Source of the DNA: Prado023 sp963700475
GTDB taxonomy: Bacteria > Actinomycetota > Actinomycetes > S36-B12 > CAIYMF01
DNA: 64,000 bases
Reading direction: 5' to 3'
Assembly: GCA_963700475.1 (NCBI GenBank)
Contig: CAVOXR010000005.1
Coordinates: 124,001-188,000 of the forward strand
A program made the translations under genes and the position numbers. This document shows, piece by piece, positions 39,711 to 48,508 of this stretch. The stretch's first letter is position 1. Every line of letters starts with the position of its first letter. Below the pieces are notes generated by a model. The model was given only the letters and a program-made list of their open reading frames with translations, did no database searches and had not been told where the DNA came from.

Positions 39711-41066
39711 TCAATTCGGCCCGCTGTCCCTGAGGTCGGTTCGACCTTCGCAGGAGGCCCGGGTTCGGGGCTCCTTGGAGATGTCTCGGTAGCTGGACTC
39801 GAGTCGCGTGATCACTGACGTCGGGGCGGGGATCACCTGGTCGGTCAGCCGCGCTGCCAGCAGGTCCGGCCGCCGGGGGAGGGCATCGGTCGGGATCGCG
39901 CGACCGACCAGCAGCAGGTCACCACGGTCCTGGGCTGCGCGCAGGGCGGAGGCGTTGTGTGCCGCCACCTCGGAGAACGAATCGGCGATTCGGCTCAGGG
40001 ACCACCCGACCTCCGGGCGTGCCAGCGGCACACCACTGGGCAGGGCCCGGCTCAGGAGACGGTCGATGTCCAGTCGCTCGATCTGGATCGGGTGGGCACC
40101 GGGGTGCGGGGTGCGCAGCGCCCGGACCTGGCCGGCGACCTCGCGCCATCGTGATTCGGCCTCCTCCGCACGGACCGCCGCCTCGATATGTCGGTCTCGG
40201 CTGGGACCCGACGGGGTGCCCAGAGCCAACGACCGGTGGGCGCTCGCAGCGGCCCGGTGCAGGGCGATACCGATCGCGGCGAGGTTCCCGTGCACCGTTG
40301 CAGGGGCGCTGCCGACCTCAGCCAACGTCCAGGCCAGGTGGCGCAGCCGGCGGACCCGATCGGCCAACTCCTCGAGGGCCGGCCGACCGCGCCGGACGCC
40401 GGGGCGAGCCACGGTCAGGTCCAGCAGGCCCTCGGTCGCAGCAGACGGGCGAGCATCGCCTTGGGGCCGGGGGAAGCCGCGCAGGGCGGCCACCGCCGCC
40501 TCGGTGAGCGTCGTCCCTCCACCGTGCTCCGCCAGGGCGCCAGCGGTCGTCCCGGTCAGGGCGACCAGCGTGCGCCATTCCCGGGATGCTGCCCCCAGCG
40601 TGGATGGGTGGCGCATCCGAGATGCCTCAGGACTTCGCGGGCGACCGTCGGAGCAGTGGTGAGTGGCCCACAGGTCGGCTGCCGACCGGATCAGGAGGGC
40701 GGCCTCAGCCAGGGCCGCCCCCGCGCCATGCCTCGGACTCGGCTCGCTCCAGTCACGGGGCCGGGCGACGGTCTCCAGCGAGCGCAACAGCCGTGCATCG
40801 GGACCTCCGCGGCGGCGCCCTGCTCGGTCGGTGCCGGCGGCCAGCGGTCTGGCCAGCGTCTCGCCCAGGTGAACCAGGGCAGCGGCCAGGTCCTGGTGGG
40901 CGGCGACATCCGACGCACCCGGTCGGCGCCCCTCGGCCGCGTCCATCGGGACGCTGAGCGAGGCCCGGGCGATGCACCGAGCCGCGTGCTCGGTCAGCTG
41001 CGAATACGTCGTCGTGGACCGGCGGACCGGGGCCAGAGCAGGGCGGAGGTCGGGGGCGATGCTCAT
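39711..41066 (-). CDS. Hypothetical helical protein upstream of the Tad locus
   Basis: 451 residues, Ala/Arg-rich and mainly helical by composition, with no signal peptide or membrane helix. Its ATG overlaps the stop of the gene at 41063-41488 (ATGA), which supports this strand over long open frames on the other. I recognise no domain. Divergent placement to the Tad genes across a repeat-rich control region suggests a related role, for example pilus regulation or assembly. Confidence 0.6.
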   Translation of the reverse strand: MSIAPDLRPALAPVRRSTTTYSQLTEHAARCIARASLSVPMDAAEGRRPGASDVAAHQDLAAALVHLGETLARPLAAGTDRAGRRRGGPDARLLRSLETVARPRDWSEPSPRHGAGAALAEAALLIRSAADLWATHHCSDGRPRSPEASRMRHPSTLGAASREWRTLVALTGTTAGALAEHGGGTTLTEAAVAALRGFPRPQGDARPSAATEGLLDLTVARPGVRRGRPALEELADRVRRLRHLAWTLAEVGSAPATVHGNLAAIGIALHRAAASAHRSLALGTPSGPSRDRHIEAAVRAEEAESRWREVAGQVRALRTPHPGAHPIQIERLDIDRLLSRALPSGVPLARPEVGWSLSRIADSFSEVAAHNASALRAAQDRGDLLLVGRAIPTDALPRRPDLLAARLTDQVIPAPTSVITRLESSYRDISKEPRTRASCEGRTDLRDSGPN

Positions 41067-41488
41067 GCGACCCCTCCCTGAGCGACGCTCCGGGCAGCGC
41101 AGAGGGCGGTCACCGCTCGGGTGACAGCCAGGACCTCAACGGGCGAGAGCGGCTCTTCCTCGTTCCCCAGAAGGTCGATGGCGAGGTCGATGCAGCCGCT
41201 CACCAGGGCGCCAACCAGGGGCAGGCCTTCGGCCGCATCGCCGGCCCTCGGCACCGGCAGGTCGACTGTCGGGCATAGCGCCTCGGGCCGCGAGAGGGCG
41301 AGGCTGTCCGCTGCCTGCGCGCAGGCGGCGGCCATGGCAGGGAGGCCCGCGGGACCGCCAGGATCGCGAGTGGTGATCAGCGCATCGGCGATGTCGTGGG
41401 TCAATGTGATGGCCGTCCAGAGCCCCGCGAGAGTCGCGGGAAGATCGGTGATGAGTCCCTGTTCAGGGGCTGACGCGCTCAGTGTCAT
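41063..41488 (-). CDS. Hypothetical protein, 141 residues, co-transcribed
   Basis: ATG 41488 is preceded by CTGGAGGAACC, a strong ribosome site, and is preferred to the upstream ATG at 41533. It is a small Ala/Leu-rich helical protein (TLAGLWTAITLTHDIADALI). It overlaps the 451-residue gene by four bases. Both diverge from the Tad locus. No family recognised. Confidence 0.62.
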   Translation of the reverse strand: MTLSASAPEQGLITDLPATLAGLWTAITLTHDIADALITTRDPGGPAGLPAMAAACAQAADSLALSRPEALCPTVDLPVPRAGDAAEGLPLVGALVSGCIDLAIDLLGNEEEPLSPVEVLAVTRAVTALCAARSVAQGGVA

Positions 41489-41596
41489 GGGTTCCTCCAG
41501 GTCGGTCGGCCGGCTCGAATCTGCGGCCGTCATATGCACCAGTGCCCGGAGCTCGGGCCCATGGGCAGTGCCGGGGAGGACCCGGGCGCCGCAGGT

Positions 41597-41828
41597 GTTG
41601 CCCGGCAATCCCGTACCACTCCGCGCCAAGTTGCCGGCATTGCGCGCGGGGTCGGCAGCAGGGTTGCGGGGCCGCCGAACCCGCGCAACGCGCGCGCCGG
41701 AGGATGGGTTGTTGCCGGACCTGCGGCACGGCGTCACCGCAGGTCAGGGGAGCATTGACCGGCGTCGCTCAGCGATGGATGGCACGTGCACCCCGTCCGC
41801 CCCATGGCGTGGCAACGGATCCGGCAAC
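41597..41828. promoter_or_regulatory. Control region with repeated GTTGCC/GGCAAC sites
   Basis: Within the 411-bp divergent gap, GTTGCC occurs at 41597, 41630 and 41711 and GGCAAC at 41811 and 41823, with near matches at 41663 (GTTGCG), 41684 (CGCAAC) and 41604 (GGCAAT). The first three lie exactly 33 bp apart, and two of them form small dyads with the bases that follow. This looks like an operator array for a regulator of the divergent operons. No gene fits in the gap. Confidence 0.45.
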
Positions 41829-41899
41829 CTGCCTCGGGCACGGTTCTGCGCACTGGCCGATCGACCTCCGGCCATCCCCTGAGAGAGAGGAGTGCCGAC

Positions 41900-42796
41900 A
41901 TGGACATGAGTGCCGAATCCCTTCGTGAGGCGCTGCACCGCGTCGATGTCGAAGGCTGGGACAGCGCTGCAGGCCGGGAACTGCTCGACCACGTGCGCAG
42001 GGCCGTGGTGGTCCCGGTCGTTCGTCGCTCGGGGCTGCGCGGACCGGCCGCCGACCAGGCGGAGGCCTCGGGATGGGAGGCCGCCTGGGACGCGCTGCGG
42101 CGGCCCACGGCCAGGACTGCGCAGAACCCGGGTGGGATGGTCTGGGTCGCGGTTCGGCGCGCGGTCGCGGGCGAGGCGGACTTCGCCCGGATGCTGGATG
42201 GTGGAACCGCCGGCCGCGTCGCACGGGGCACAGCGGCCGCGGACGCGGGGAACCCCGTGGAACCGCGAACGACCGCCGGGCCCGCAGCGATGGCTGTCGA
42301 CGAGCGCCGGCCCTTACCACCACGGTCGCTGTCACGGCCGGATCGCCCGAGCCCGTGTCTCTCCCTCGACGACCTCATGGACAGTGGGTGGCAGCCGGCC
42401 GGACCGGCGTCGGGCCCAGCTGAGGACCTCGGCCCCGTTGTTGCAGCGGTGCTCGACGGCCTCGTGGCCGTCGGTTGGGATCGAGCAGGTGCCGCGGACG
42501 CGATCGTGATCATGGCCGATCACGTTGGACACGATCGGGCCGGCTCGCCCACGACGCGGTGGCGTTGGGTGTCGCTCCGGCTCGGGGTCCCCGAGTGGCA
42601 GGCCCGGCGACTCGCCGCGCTGCTGCTGGGGGGTGGCGGCTGGCCCGGCGTTCTCGAGCTGGTCGTCAGCCACGGCGCACAGGTCGTCGGGGATCCGGCC
42701 GTGCGGGGCGCCGTGCAGTCCACCACCTCGAGGTGGTCCGCGGGCCCGAGTGCCTGGCTGGCCGGCTGGGACGCCTGCCTGGCGGGGGTCGCATGA
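41900..42796 (+). CDS. Tad-linked protein with possible sigma-like N-domain
   Basis: 298 residues from ATG 41900 behind GAGAGAGGAG. The N-terminal ~100 residues are helical with an arrangement (LLDHVRRAVVVPVVRRSG, then ASGWEAAWDALRRP and GMVWVAVRRAVAGE) that recalls region 2 of ECF sigma factors. The C-terminal half contains VGWDRAGAADAIVIMADHVG and RWRWVSLRLGVPEWQARRLAALL, which could be a second helical DNA-binding unit. This is weak structural inference. It lies upstream of the SAF gene and could control the pilus genes. Confidence 0.6.
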   Translation: MDMSAESLREALHRVDVEGWDSAAGRELLDHVRRAVVVPVVRRSGLRGPAADQAEASGWEAAWDALRRPTARTAQNPGGMVWVAVRRAVAGEADFARMLDGGTAGRVARGTAAADAGNPVEPRTTAGPAAMAVDERRPLPPRSLSRPDRPSPCLSLDDLMDSGWQPAGPASGPAEDLGPVVAAVLDGLVAVGWDRAGAADAIVIMADHVGHDRAGSPTTRWRWVSLRLGVPEWQARRLAALLLGGGGWPGVLELVVSHGAQVVGDPAVRGAVQSTTSRWSAGPSAWLAGWDACLAGVA

Positions 42797-42860
42797 GTCG
42801 GCTTCGGGGCGCGCTGGGCGCCGGATCGCCCATGCGGTCGGCAGTCGATTTGGCTGCGCG

Positions 42861-42907
42861 GGACTCGTTGCATACCATACGCGAGTCCATTTCAGGGCAC
42901 ATTGCCC
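42861..42907. promoter_or_regulatory. Two stacked inverted repeats upstream of the pilus operon
   Basis: GGACTCG (42861-42867), 14 bases, CGAGTCC (42882-42888), then GGGCA-CAT-TGCCC (42895-42907), in the only AT-richer patch of this leader. Three GGTAT direct repeats follow near 42930-42950 at about 9-bp steps. It is a likely promoter/operator region for the SAF-CpaE-CpaF genes. Confidence 0.42.
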
Positions 42908-42966
42908 AAAATGCGGCGTGTCGGTCGGTATGCCGGGTATGTCGGTATCCGGACGGGGGAGGTGCC

Positions 42967-43047
42967 ATGCGTTCGTTCGCGCGGTGCACCGCACCCTTCC
43001 CCAGTGGCGAACGCCACGTCACTGCCGGCCACGGCCACCGACGCTGA
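42967..43047 (+). CDS. Leader-type small ORF, 26 residues (putative)
   Basis: ATG 42967 has a strong GGGGGAGGTGCC site and a 26-codon frame rich in Arg and His, ending just 17 bases before the SAF gene start. It may be a leader peptide or simply a remnant. The strength of the ribosome site is the only real support. Confidence 0.35.
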   Translation: MRSFARCTAPFPSGERHVTAGHGHRR

Positions 43048-43063
43048 GCCCAGGGGAACAACC

Positions 43064-43765
43064 ATGACCACCACGCCCTCTGCGGTCGGTTCCGCCCGCC
43101 CGCGAACGGCCGCCACACCGGCCGGCGCAGTCCGCCCGGAGCGCTCTGGGGCTGGGCTCGCGCCTGTCCGCGGTCGCCGACGTCCATGGTTGCTGGGTCT
43201 CGGAGCCTTCCTGGCTGCGGTTGGGTCGCTGACCGTGGTCTGGCTCGTTGGCGCTGCGGGTGAGCGGCAGGAGGTCCTCGCCGTCCGCGCTGATGTGGCC
43301 TACGGCGAGGTCGTGACCGCGGACGACATCACGATCGCCCGGGTCTCGGTGGATCCGGGAATCGCTGTCCTTCCCGGAGCTGACCGGGACTCGGTGGTCG
43401 GTCAGGTGGCTACCACCCGCCTGGCACCCGGGATGCTCCTCACCGAGGGCATGGTCGAGCCGGATGGTGAGCCGGGCCCGGGCCGGGTCCTGGTTCCGAT
43501 CGCCGTTCCGGCCGAGCGGATGCCTGCCGGCGGGTTGCGTGCAGGGGATCGGATCCTGGCTGTCGACTCCGAGGCCGCGGGGCCCGACGCCGGCGCGAGC
43601 GTGGCCGCGGCGCCGACCGCTGCGACCGTCGTGCGCGTCGGTCCGGCGGACATCAACGGGGTCACGGTCGTCGATGTGACCACGGCCGCCGCGGCAGGGC
43701 CGAGGCTGGCCGTGGCCGCGGCCAACGGCCACGTCGCCCTGATCGTCGAGCCGACCGGGGGCTGA
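43064..43765 (+). CDS. SAF-domain pilus assembly protein (CpaB/RcpC-like)
   Basis: 233 residues, ATG 43064 after AGGGGAACAACC. A Pro/Ala/Arg N-terminus is followed by one membrane helix (about 45-65, LLGLGAFLAAVGSLTVVWLVG) and an extracytoplasmic SAF domain with AYGEVVTADDITIARV and TRLAPGMLLTEGMV. CpaB/RcpC proteins of Tad systems have this layout and help guide or gate the pilus at the envelope. It is the first gene of the overlapping pilus operon. Confidence 0.85.
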   Translation: MTTTPSAVGSARPRTAATPAGAVRPERSGAGLAPVRGRRRPWLLGLGAFLAAVGSLTVVWLVGAAGERQEVLAVRADVAYGEVVTADDITIARVSVDPGIAVLPGADRDSVVGQVATTRLAPGMLLTEGMVEPDGEPGPGRVLVPIAVPAERMPAGGLRAGDRILAVDSEAAGPDAGASVAAAPTAATVVRVGPADINGVTVVDVTTAAAAGPRLAVAAANGHVALIVEPTGG

Positions 43766-43766
43766 G

Positions 43767-44594
43767 ATGGCGACGATCAGCCTGCTGAGCGCCAAGGGCT
43801 CGCCGGGCGTGACGACCACCACGGTGGCCCTCACGATGGCGTGGTCCGGCGTCCATCCCGGCCGGTGCGCCCTGGCCGTGGATGCGGATCCGATCGGCGG
43901 GGATACGGCTGCGGGTGTCCTGCGTGGGGCCGTCCCGACGAGTGCCGGGATCCTTCCCCTCGCCACTGCCCGCGGTGTCGATGCCCATGAGGCCCTGGAC
44001 TCAGCCTGCGTGCACCTGCGCTCCGACGGCTCTGCTCGGGTGTTGCCAGGTGTTCCCGATGGGGCGCGCGCCGCCGCACTTCCGCTGGCCTGGGATGTCC
44101 TGGCCGATCTCCGCGCGGACCTGCATCACGCCGGCACCGATGTCCTCGTGGACGCCGGTCGGGTGGATCGAGCCGGGCTCGCAGCGGTGGACGCCGCGTG
44201 GCTGGCGGACAGCGACATGGCCGTCCTGCTGGTTCGGCCCTCCCTGGCTGCGGTCATGGCCGCCCACCGGTTCGTCGCTGACTGGCCGTTGGCCGGAGTG
44301 CCGCTTCACCTTCTGGTCGTCAACTCCGAGTCCCCTTACGGGCCCGCGGAGGTCGGCGAGGCGGTGGGCGCCCCCCTACTGGGGGTCGTCGCCTTCGATC
44401 CGGCGAGCGCACGGGTCCACTCCGAGGGTGCGAACCCGGCGCGCGGGTTCGAGCGCAGCGAGTACGCCCGCAGCCTGCGACGAGTCGCCGGCGACCTGGG
44501 CGAGCTCGCGGTCGCTCGTGCCGACCTGCACCTGCCGGCACCCGCCTTGGGTGACGCCGTCGCGTCTCCGTTGGCCATCGAGGTGCACGGCTGA
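43767..44594 (+). CDS. CpaE/TadZ-like P-loop ATPase
   Basis: 275 residues of the MinD/ParA superfamily: ISLLSAKGSPGVTTTTVAL is a deviant Walker A in which the first Lys is kept but the GK-[ST] lysine is Val. The strand-2 DADPIGGD and later VLVDAGRVDR follow in order. CpaE/TadZ proteins place the Tad machine at its cellular site, and several have degenerate P-loops. The stop overlaps the CpaF start (TGATG). Confidence 0.82.
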   Translation: MATISLLSAKGSPGVTTTTVALTMAWSGVHPGRCALAVDADPIGGDTAAGVLRGAVPTSAGILPLATARGVDAHEALDSACVHLRSDGSARVLPGVPDGARAAALPLAWDVLADLRADLHHAGTDVLVDAGRVDRAGLAAVDAAWLADSDMAVLLVRPSLAAVMAAHRFVADWPLAGVPLHLLVVNSESPYGPAEVGEAVGAPLLGVVAFDPASARVHSEGANPARGFERSEYARSLRRVAGDLGELAVARADLHLPAPALGDAVASPLAIEVHG

Positions 44595-46192
44595 TGGGTC
44601 CGACAGAGGTGCTGCCCGCTGTGGGCCTGGCCGACCAGGTCCGACTTCTCGCCTCTACCGCTGGCGATATCGCCGTGGGGGAGTCGGGCAGGTCGGCCGC
44701 CCGGGAGGTGGGTGCTGATGGCGCTGCCCCCAAGCCGTCCGGGGATCGATGCCCGCTGGACTCGACCGAGTCGACCGAGCGACTCGACCGAGTCGACGAG
44801 TCTCGGCCGGTCACGGCGAACTGGGCGCCGACACCCGCAACGGCTGTCGACCATGCCCTTGTCGCGGAGGTCCGTCGCGAGGTGTCCGACGCGCTGGCTG
44901 TCCGGCTGCGCGAGGCTCCGGTCGCCGATCCGCGCGCCCGCCGCGAGTTGGCCCGCACGCTGCTGACCGAGGTCCTGGTCGCACGGTCGCGAGATCGGGT
45001 CCACGCCGGAGAGCGTCCATGGACGGTCGACGAGGAGTTCGCGATCGCCGACAGCGTCATGGACGCGATCTTCGGGATGGGCCGGCTGCAGCCGTTGATC
45101 GATGACCCGTCGATCGAGAACATCGAGGTGACCGGGTACGACAACGTGTGGATCGCCCACGCCGATGGACGCGAGGTGCGCGGCGAGCCGGTTGCCAACT
45201 CCGACACCGAGCTCGTCGAGCTGATCCAGGCGCTCGTCACGCGCACCGGCCAGGCGGAGCGGTCGTTCTCGACGGCCAGCCCAACGTTGCACCTGCGCCT
45301 CGACGACGGCTCCCGGCTGACCGCGATGGCCTGGGTCACGCCGCGTCCAGTCGTCGTGATCCGCCGGCACCGAGTTCGCGACGTGTCGCTGGACCAGATG
45401 GTGGCGTGGGGCTCGATGTCGCGTGCTGTCGCCGAGTTCCTCGGGGCAGCGATCCGGGCCGGCAAGAACGTGATTGTCACCGGCGCTCAGAACGCGGGAA
45501 AGACGACCATGCTCCGGGCTCTGGCCGCGGAGTTCTCGCCGATGGAGCGGTTCGCGACGATCGAGCGGGAGTACGAGCTGCACCTCCACGAGCTGACCGA
45601 GCGGCACCCGCGCGTGGTTGCCATGGAGGCCCGGATCGGGTCCTCGGAGCGGGATGCCTCGGGGCGTGCGTCCGGCGAGGTGACGCTGTCAGACCTGGTT
45701 GTCGACGCCCTGCGGATGAACGTGCGCCGCGTCATCGTCGGTGAGGTGCGCGGGCCGGAGGTCGTCCCGATGCTGAACGCGATGAGCGTCGGAGACGGCT
45801 CGATGTGCACGCTGCACGCCCGGACGGCGGGCAAGGCCCTGGACCGGATCGTGAACCTCTGCCTTGAGCAGGGGGGAGGGATGACTGACTCCTTCGCGTA
45901 CCGCGCGGCTGCTGACGGCATCGACTTCATCGTCCACCTCTCGCTGCGCCACGACGCCGAGCGCGGCGGCGCACGACACCGGTTCGTCTCCGAGGTGCTC
46001 GAGGTGGATGGCGTCGGCGAAGCGGGACGACCCGTCGTCACGACTGTGTTCACCCCCGGCCCCGACGGGCGGGCAGTCCCGGCTCACAACCCGCACTGCC
46101 TGGCCGATCTCGTGGCTGCTGGCTTCGACCCGTCCCTGCTCGACCAGCCGCACCTGGACCCGGTCCGGGCGGTGCGCAGGGCCGCTCGATGA
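44594..46192 (+). CDS. tadA: Tad secretion ATPase CpaF/TadA
   Basis: 532 residues, VirB11/GspE superfamily. The first ~75 residues are a variable linker. The N-terminal ATPase domain contains GRLQPLIDDPSIENIEVTG. Walker A is GAQNAGKTT at about 297-305, the Asp box is FATIEREYELHL, Walker B is VIVGEVRGPE, and the His box is GSMCTLHARTA. It powers assembly of the Flp pilus from the cytoplasm. Stop overlaps the TadB start (ATGA). Confidence 0.93.
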   Translation: MGPTEVLPAVGLADQVRLLASTAGDIAVGESGRSAAREVGADGAAPKPSGDRCPLDSTESTERLDRVDESRPVTANWAPTPATAVDHALVAEVRREVSDALAVRLREAPVADPRARRELARTLLTEVLVARSRDRVHAGERPWTVDEEFAIADSVMDAIFGMGRLQPLIDDPSIENIEVTGYDNVWIAHADGREVRGEPVANSDTELVELIQALVTRTGQAERSFSTASPTLHLRLDDGSRLTAMAWVTPRPVVVIRRHRVRDVSLDQMVAWGSMSRAVAEFLGAAIRAGKNVIVTGAQNAGKTTMLRALAAEFSPMERFATIEREYELHLHELTERHPRVVAMEARIGSSERDASGRASGEVTLSDLVVDALRMNVRRVIVGEVRGPEVVPMLNAMSVGDGSMCTLHARTAGKALDRIVNLCLEQGGGMTDSFAYRAAADGIDFIVHLSLRHDAERGGARHRFVSEVLEVDGVGEAGRPVVTTVFTPGPDGRAVPAHNPHCLADLVAAGFDPSLLDQPHLDPVRAVRRAAR

Positions 46193-47034
46193 CGGCCACC
46201 CAGGTGCTGGCCGCGGTTGCCGCACTCGTTGCCGCTGCCGGAATCGGACTGATGATCGCCGTGGCAACGGGATGGCAACCCCGGACCCGGGTCGCCGCCA
46301 CTCGCGCCGACTGGTCCTGGGCGTCCATGCGGTGGCCCCTTGCCCTCGTGATCGCCCTGGTCGTGTGGGTCCTGACCGGGTGGCCGGCACTTGGCCTGGG
46401 CGCGGCCGCCGCGGTCATCGGACTGCCCGCGATGTCCGGAGCGGGTGCGCGCGCCGAGGCCCAGATCGACAAGGTGGAGGCGGTCGAGGAGTGGACCCGA
46501 CGGCTGGCCGATGTCCTGGCCATCGGGGTCGGCCTCGAGCAGGCGATCCAGACAGCCGCACGGACCGCCCCGACACCGATCGCTGCGGAGGTCGCCACGC
46601 TCTCGGCCAGGATCTCCGCGCGCACCCCGACGGAGACCGCTCTGCGCCGCTTCGCTGACGACCTCGACGACCCGACTGCTGACCTCGTCGTGGCCTCCCT
46701 GATCCTGGCCTCCCGCCGGCGCGGTCCGGGCGTTGCCGCCGCGCTGACGGCGATCGCCGACTCCGTGGGGGAGGAGGTCGCCGCCCGCCGACGCATCGAG
46801 GCTGACCGGGCCAAGCCGCGGACCACCGCCCGCGCCGTCACGGCCATCACGTTGGTGATCATCACCGCAGGCCTGCTCAACCGCGGGTACACCGGCCCGT
46901 ACGGCACGTTGCTCGGGCAGGTCGTCCTGAGCGCCACGCTGGGGTTCTTCGGTGCGGCGCTGTGGTGGATGCACTCGATGACCCGGACCACCCGCCCGGC
47001 CAGGATCCTCAGCGCCCACGAGGCGGACGCATGA
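46189..47034 (+). CDS. tadB: Tad membrane platform protein TadB
   Basis: 281 residues of the type II secretion F family. Two N-terminal helices are followed by a cytoplasmic T2SSF domain (EWTRRLADVLAIGVGLEQAI, ADLVVASLILASRRRGPGV) and two C-terminal helices. With TadC it forms the inner-membrane platform on which CpaF acts. ATGA overlaps on both sides place it firmly in the operon. Confidence 0.9.
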   Translation: MTATQVLAAVAALVAAAGIGLMIAVATGWQPRTRVAATRADWSWASMRWPLALVIALVVWVLTGWPALGLGAAAAVIGLPAMSGAGARAEAQIDKVEAVEEWTRRLADVLAIGVGLEQAIQTAARTAPTPIAAEVATLSARISARTPTETALRRFADDLDDPTADLVVASLILASRRRGPGVAAALTAIADSVGEEVAARRRIEADRAKPRTTARAVTAITLVIITAGLLNRGYTGPYGTLLGQVVLSATLGFFGAALWWMHSMTRTTRPARILSAHEADA

Positions 47035-47906
47035 CCGCCATGCTGCTCGCGGGCGCGCTCGTCGGGCTCGGCGTGACCCTCGTTGTTGCCGGGCTGCGCG
47101 TGCCTGTGCCCGATCTTGCCGCTGGCGTTGCCCGACTGTCGGGGAGCGCTCCGGCCCCGGTCAGCGGCGACGGGCCCCTCGACCGTGCCCTGTCCCGGGC
47201 CGCGATACGGGTGGTCGAGACGCTTCGCCTGGATCGGCATCGCGCGGACCTGGCCATCTCTGGCACAACGCCGACCCGGATGGCGCTGGAGACGATGGGC
47301 TACGCGTTCGTCGGCCTTGCCTTCCCCGTGCTGCTCACCTCGATCCTGTCGATCGCCGGACTGGCGCTTCCTGTGGTGACCCCCGTGCTGGCGGGCATCG
47401 CGCTCGCGATCGGGATGTCGTTCCTGCCCGAGGTCGAGCTGCGCCGCAGGGCCGCGGTCGCCCGCCTCCAGATGCGCCGCACGGTCTGCGTCTACCTGGA
47501 ACTGGTCGCCCTCGAACGGGCCGCTGACGCCGGTGCGGTCGAGGCCCTGGAGCGCGCCGCGGCCATCGGCGACGGACCCGGTTTCGGGCACATCCGCGAC
47601 GCCCTGCTGCGCGCACGGCTGGAGGGCCGCACGCCGTGGCAGCAACTCTCGGAGCTCGCGCTCGAGCTGGACGTCCCCGAGCTCGGCGACGTGGCCGACA
47701 TCATGCGCCTGTCCGGCGAGGACGGCGCCGCCGTGCTCCCCACCTTGCGGGCCCGGGCCGCCTCGCTGCGCACGTGGCTGCTGCAGTCGGAGGTCACCGC
47801 AGCCAACGAGGCCAGCGAACGCATGTCGATCCCGGTCGCGCTGCTCGGCGTGGCCTTCATGGCCCTTCTCGGTTTCCCCGCCTTCTGGCGGATCCTGTTC
47901 GGCTGA
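47031..47906 (+). CDS. tadC: Tad membrane platform protein TadC
   Basis: 291 residues, second T2SSF-type protein. It has an N-terminal helix, a helical pair near 85-130, a cytoplasmic domain with TVCVYLELVALERAADAGAVEALE and WQQLSELALELDVPELGDVA, and a terminal helix ending FPAFWRILFG. Partner of TadB. Start ATG lies inside the overlap with the tadB stop. Confidence 0.9.
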   Translation: MTAMLLAGALVGLGVTLVVAGLRVPVPDLAAGVARLSGSAPAPVSGDGPLDRALSRAAIRVVETLRLDRHRADLAISGTTPTRMALETMGYAFVGLAFPVLLTSILSIAGLALPVVTPVLAGIALAIGMSFLPEVELRRRAAVARLQMRRTVCVYLELVALERAADAGAVEALERAAAIGDGPGFGHIRDALLRARLEGRTPWQQLSELALELDVPELGDVADIMRLSGEDGAAVLPTLRARAASLRTWLLQSEVTAANEASERMSIPVALLGVAFMALLGFPAFWRILFG

Positions 47907-47927
47907 CCACATCAGATGGAGAGAGAA

Positions 47928-48131
47928 ATGAACGCAGTCCTGACCACCGCCCTGACCGTCCTGGGCGCCCTGACCGGCCGCATCCGCAGCGGCTGGGAGA
48001 GCCGTGGCACCGAAGCGGGTGCGAGCACTCTGGAGCTGGTGATCCTCGTGCTGGGCCTGATCACCGTGGCCACGCTGCTGGTCGCCACCCTGACCGCGGC
48101 CGTCAAGTCGCGCACCGACCAGATCAGCTGA
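47928..48131 (+). CDS. Flp-type pilin precursor
   Basis: 67 residues with a GGAGAGAG site. After a short N-terminal leader containing RGTEAGASTLE comes one hydrophobic helix (LVILVLGLITVATLLVATL) and a short polar tail. The Gly/Ala then Glu about five residues into the helix fits prepilin processing. It is the likely major pilin of the locus, followed without gap (TGATG) by TadE-like genes. Confidence 0.8.
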   Translation: MNAVLTTALTVLGALTGRIRSGWESRGTEAGASTLELVILVLGLITVATLLVATLTAAVKSRTDQIS

Positions 48132-48508
48132 TGCCCCGAGGGGATCGCGGGTCCGTCACGCTCGAGGTGTCGATCCTGGCCCCCGTGCTGCTGCTGGTCG
48201 TGTTCACGATCATCCAGGTCGGCCTGTGGTCGTACGCGCGCAGCCTCGCGCTGGGTGCCGCCCAGGAGGGCGTCGCGGCCGGTCGTGCGTACCGGGCGCC
48301 CGCTGAATCTGGCCGTGCCCGGGCGCTCTCGTTCCTCGACGCGACCGCCGGTGACTCCCTTGTCGGGAGCGCGGTCACGTCGACAGCGACTGCTGCCACC
48401 CTGCGGGTCGAGGTGACGGGGCGTGCCCTGAGCGTGCTCCCCGGTGTGCCCGGACTTCCCGTGCGGCAGCACGCTGAGGGCCCCATCGAGCGGTTCACGT
48501 CACCATGA
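48131..48508 (+). CDS. TadE-like pseudopilin
   Basis: 125 residues. RGSVTLEVSILAPVLLLVVF is the TadE N-terminal helix with the conserved Glu. The rest is an extracytoplasmic alpha/beta domain (YARSLALGAAQEGVAAGRAYR). A minor pilin that tops or tunes the pilus. Starts at the flp stop. Confidence 0.85.
   Translation: MPRGDRGSVTLEVSILAPVLLLVVFTIIQVGLWSYARSLALGAAQEGVAAGRAYRAPAESGRARALSFLDATAGDSLVGSAVTSTATAATLRVEVTGRALSVLPGVPGLPVRQHAEGPIERFTSP

Noticed and set aside
44759..44802. GACTCGACCGAGTC palindromic repeat as an operator
   Set aside because: It lies inside the variable N-terminal linker of the CpaF gene and encodes a plain STES-TERLDR stretch; low-complexity coding explains it.
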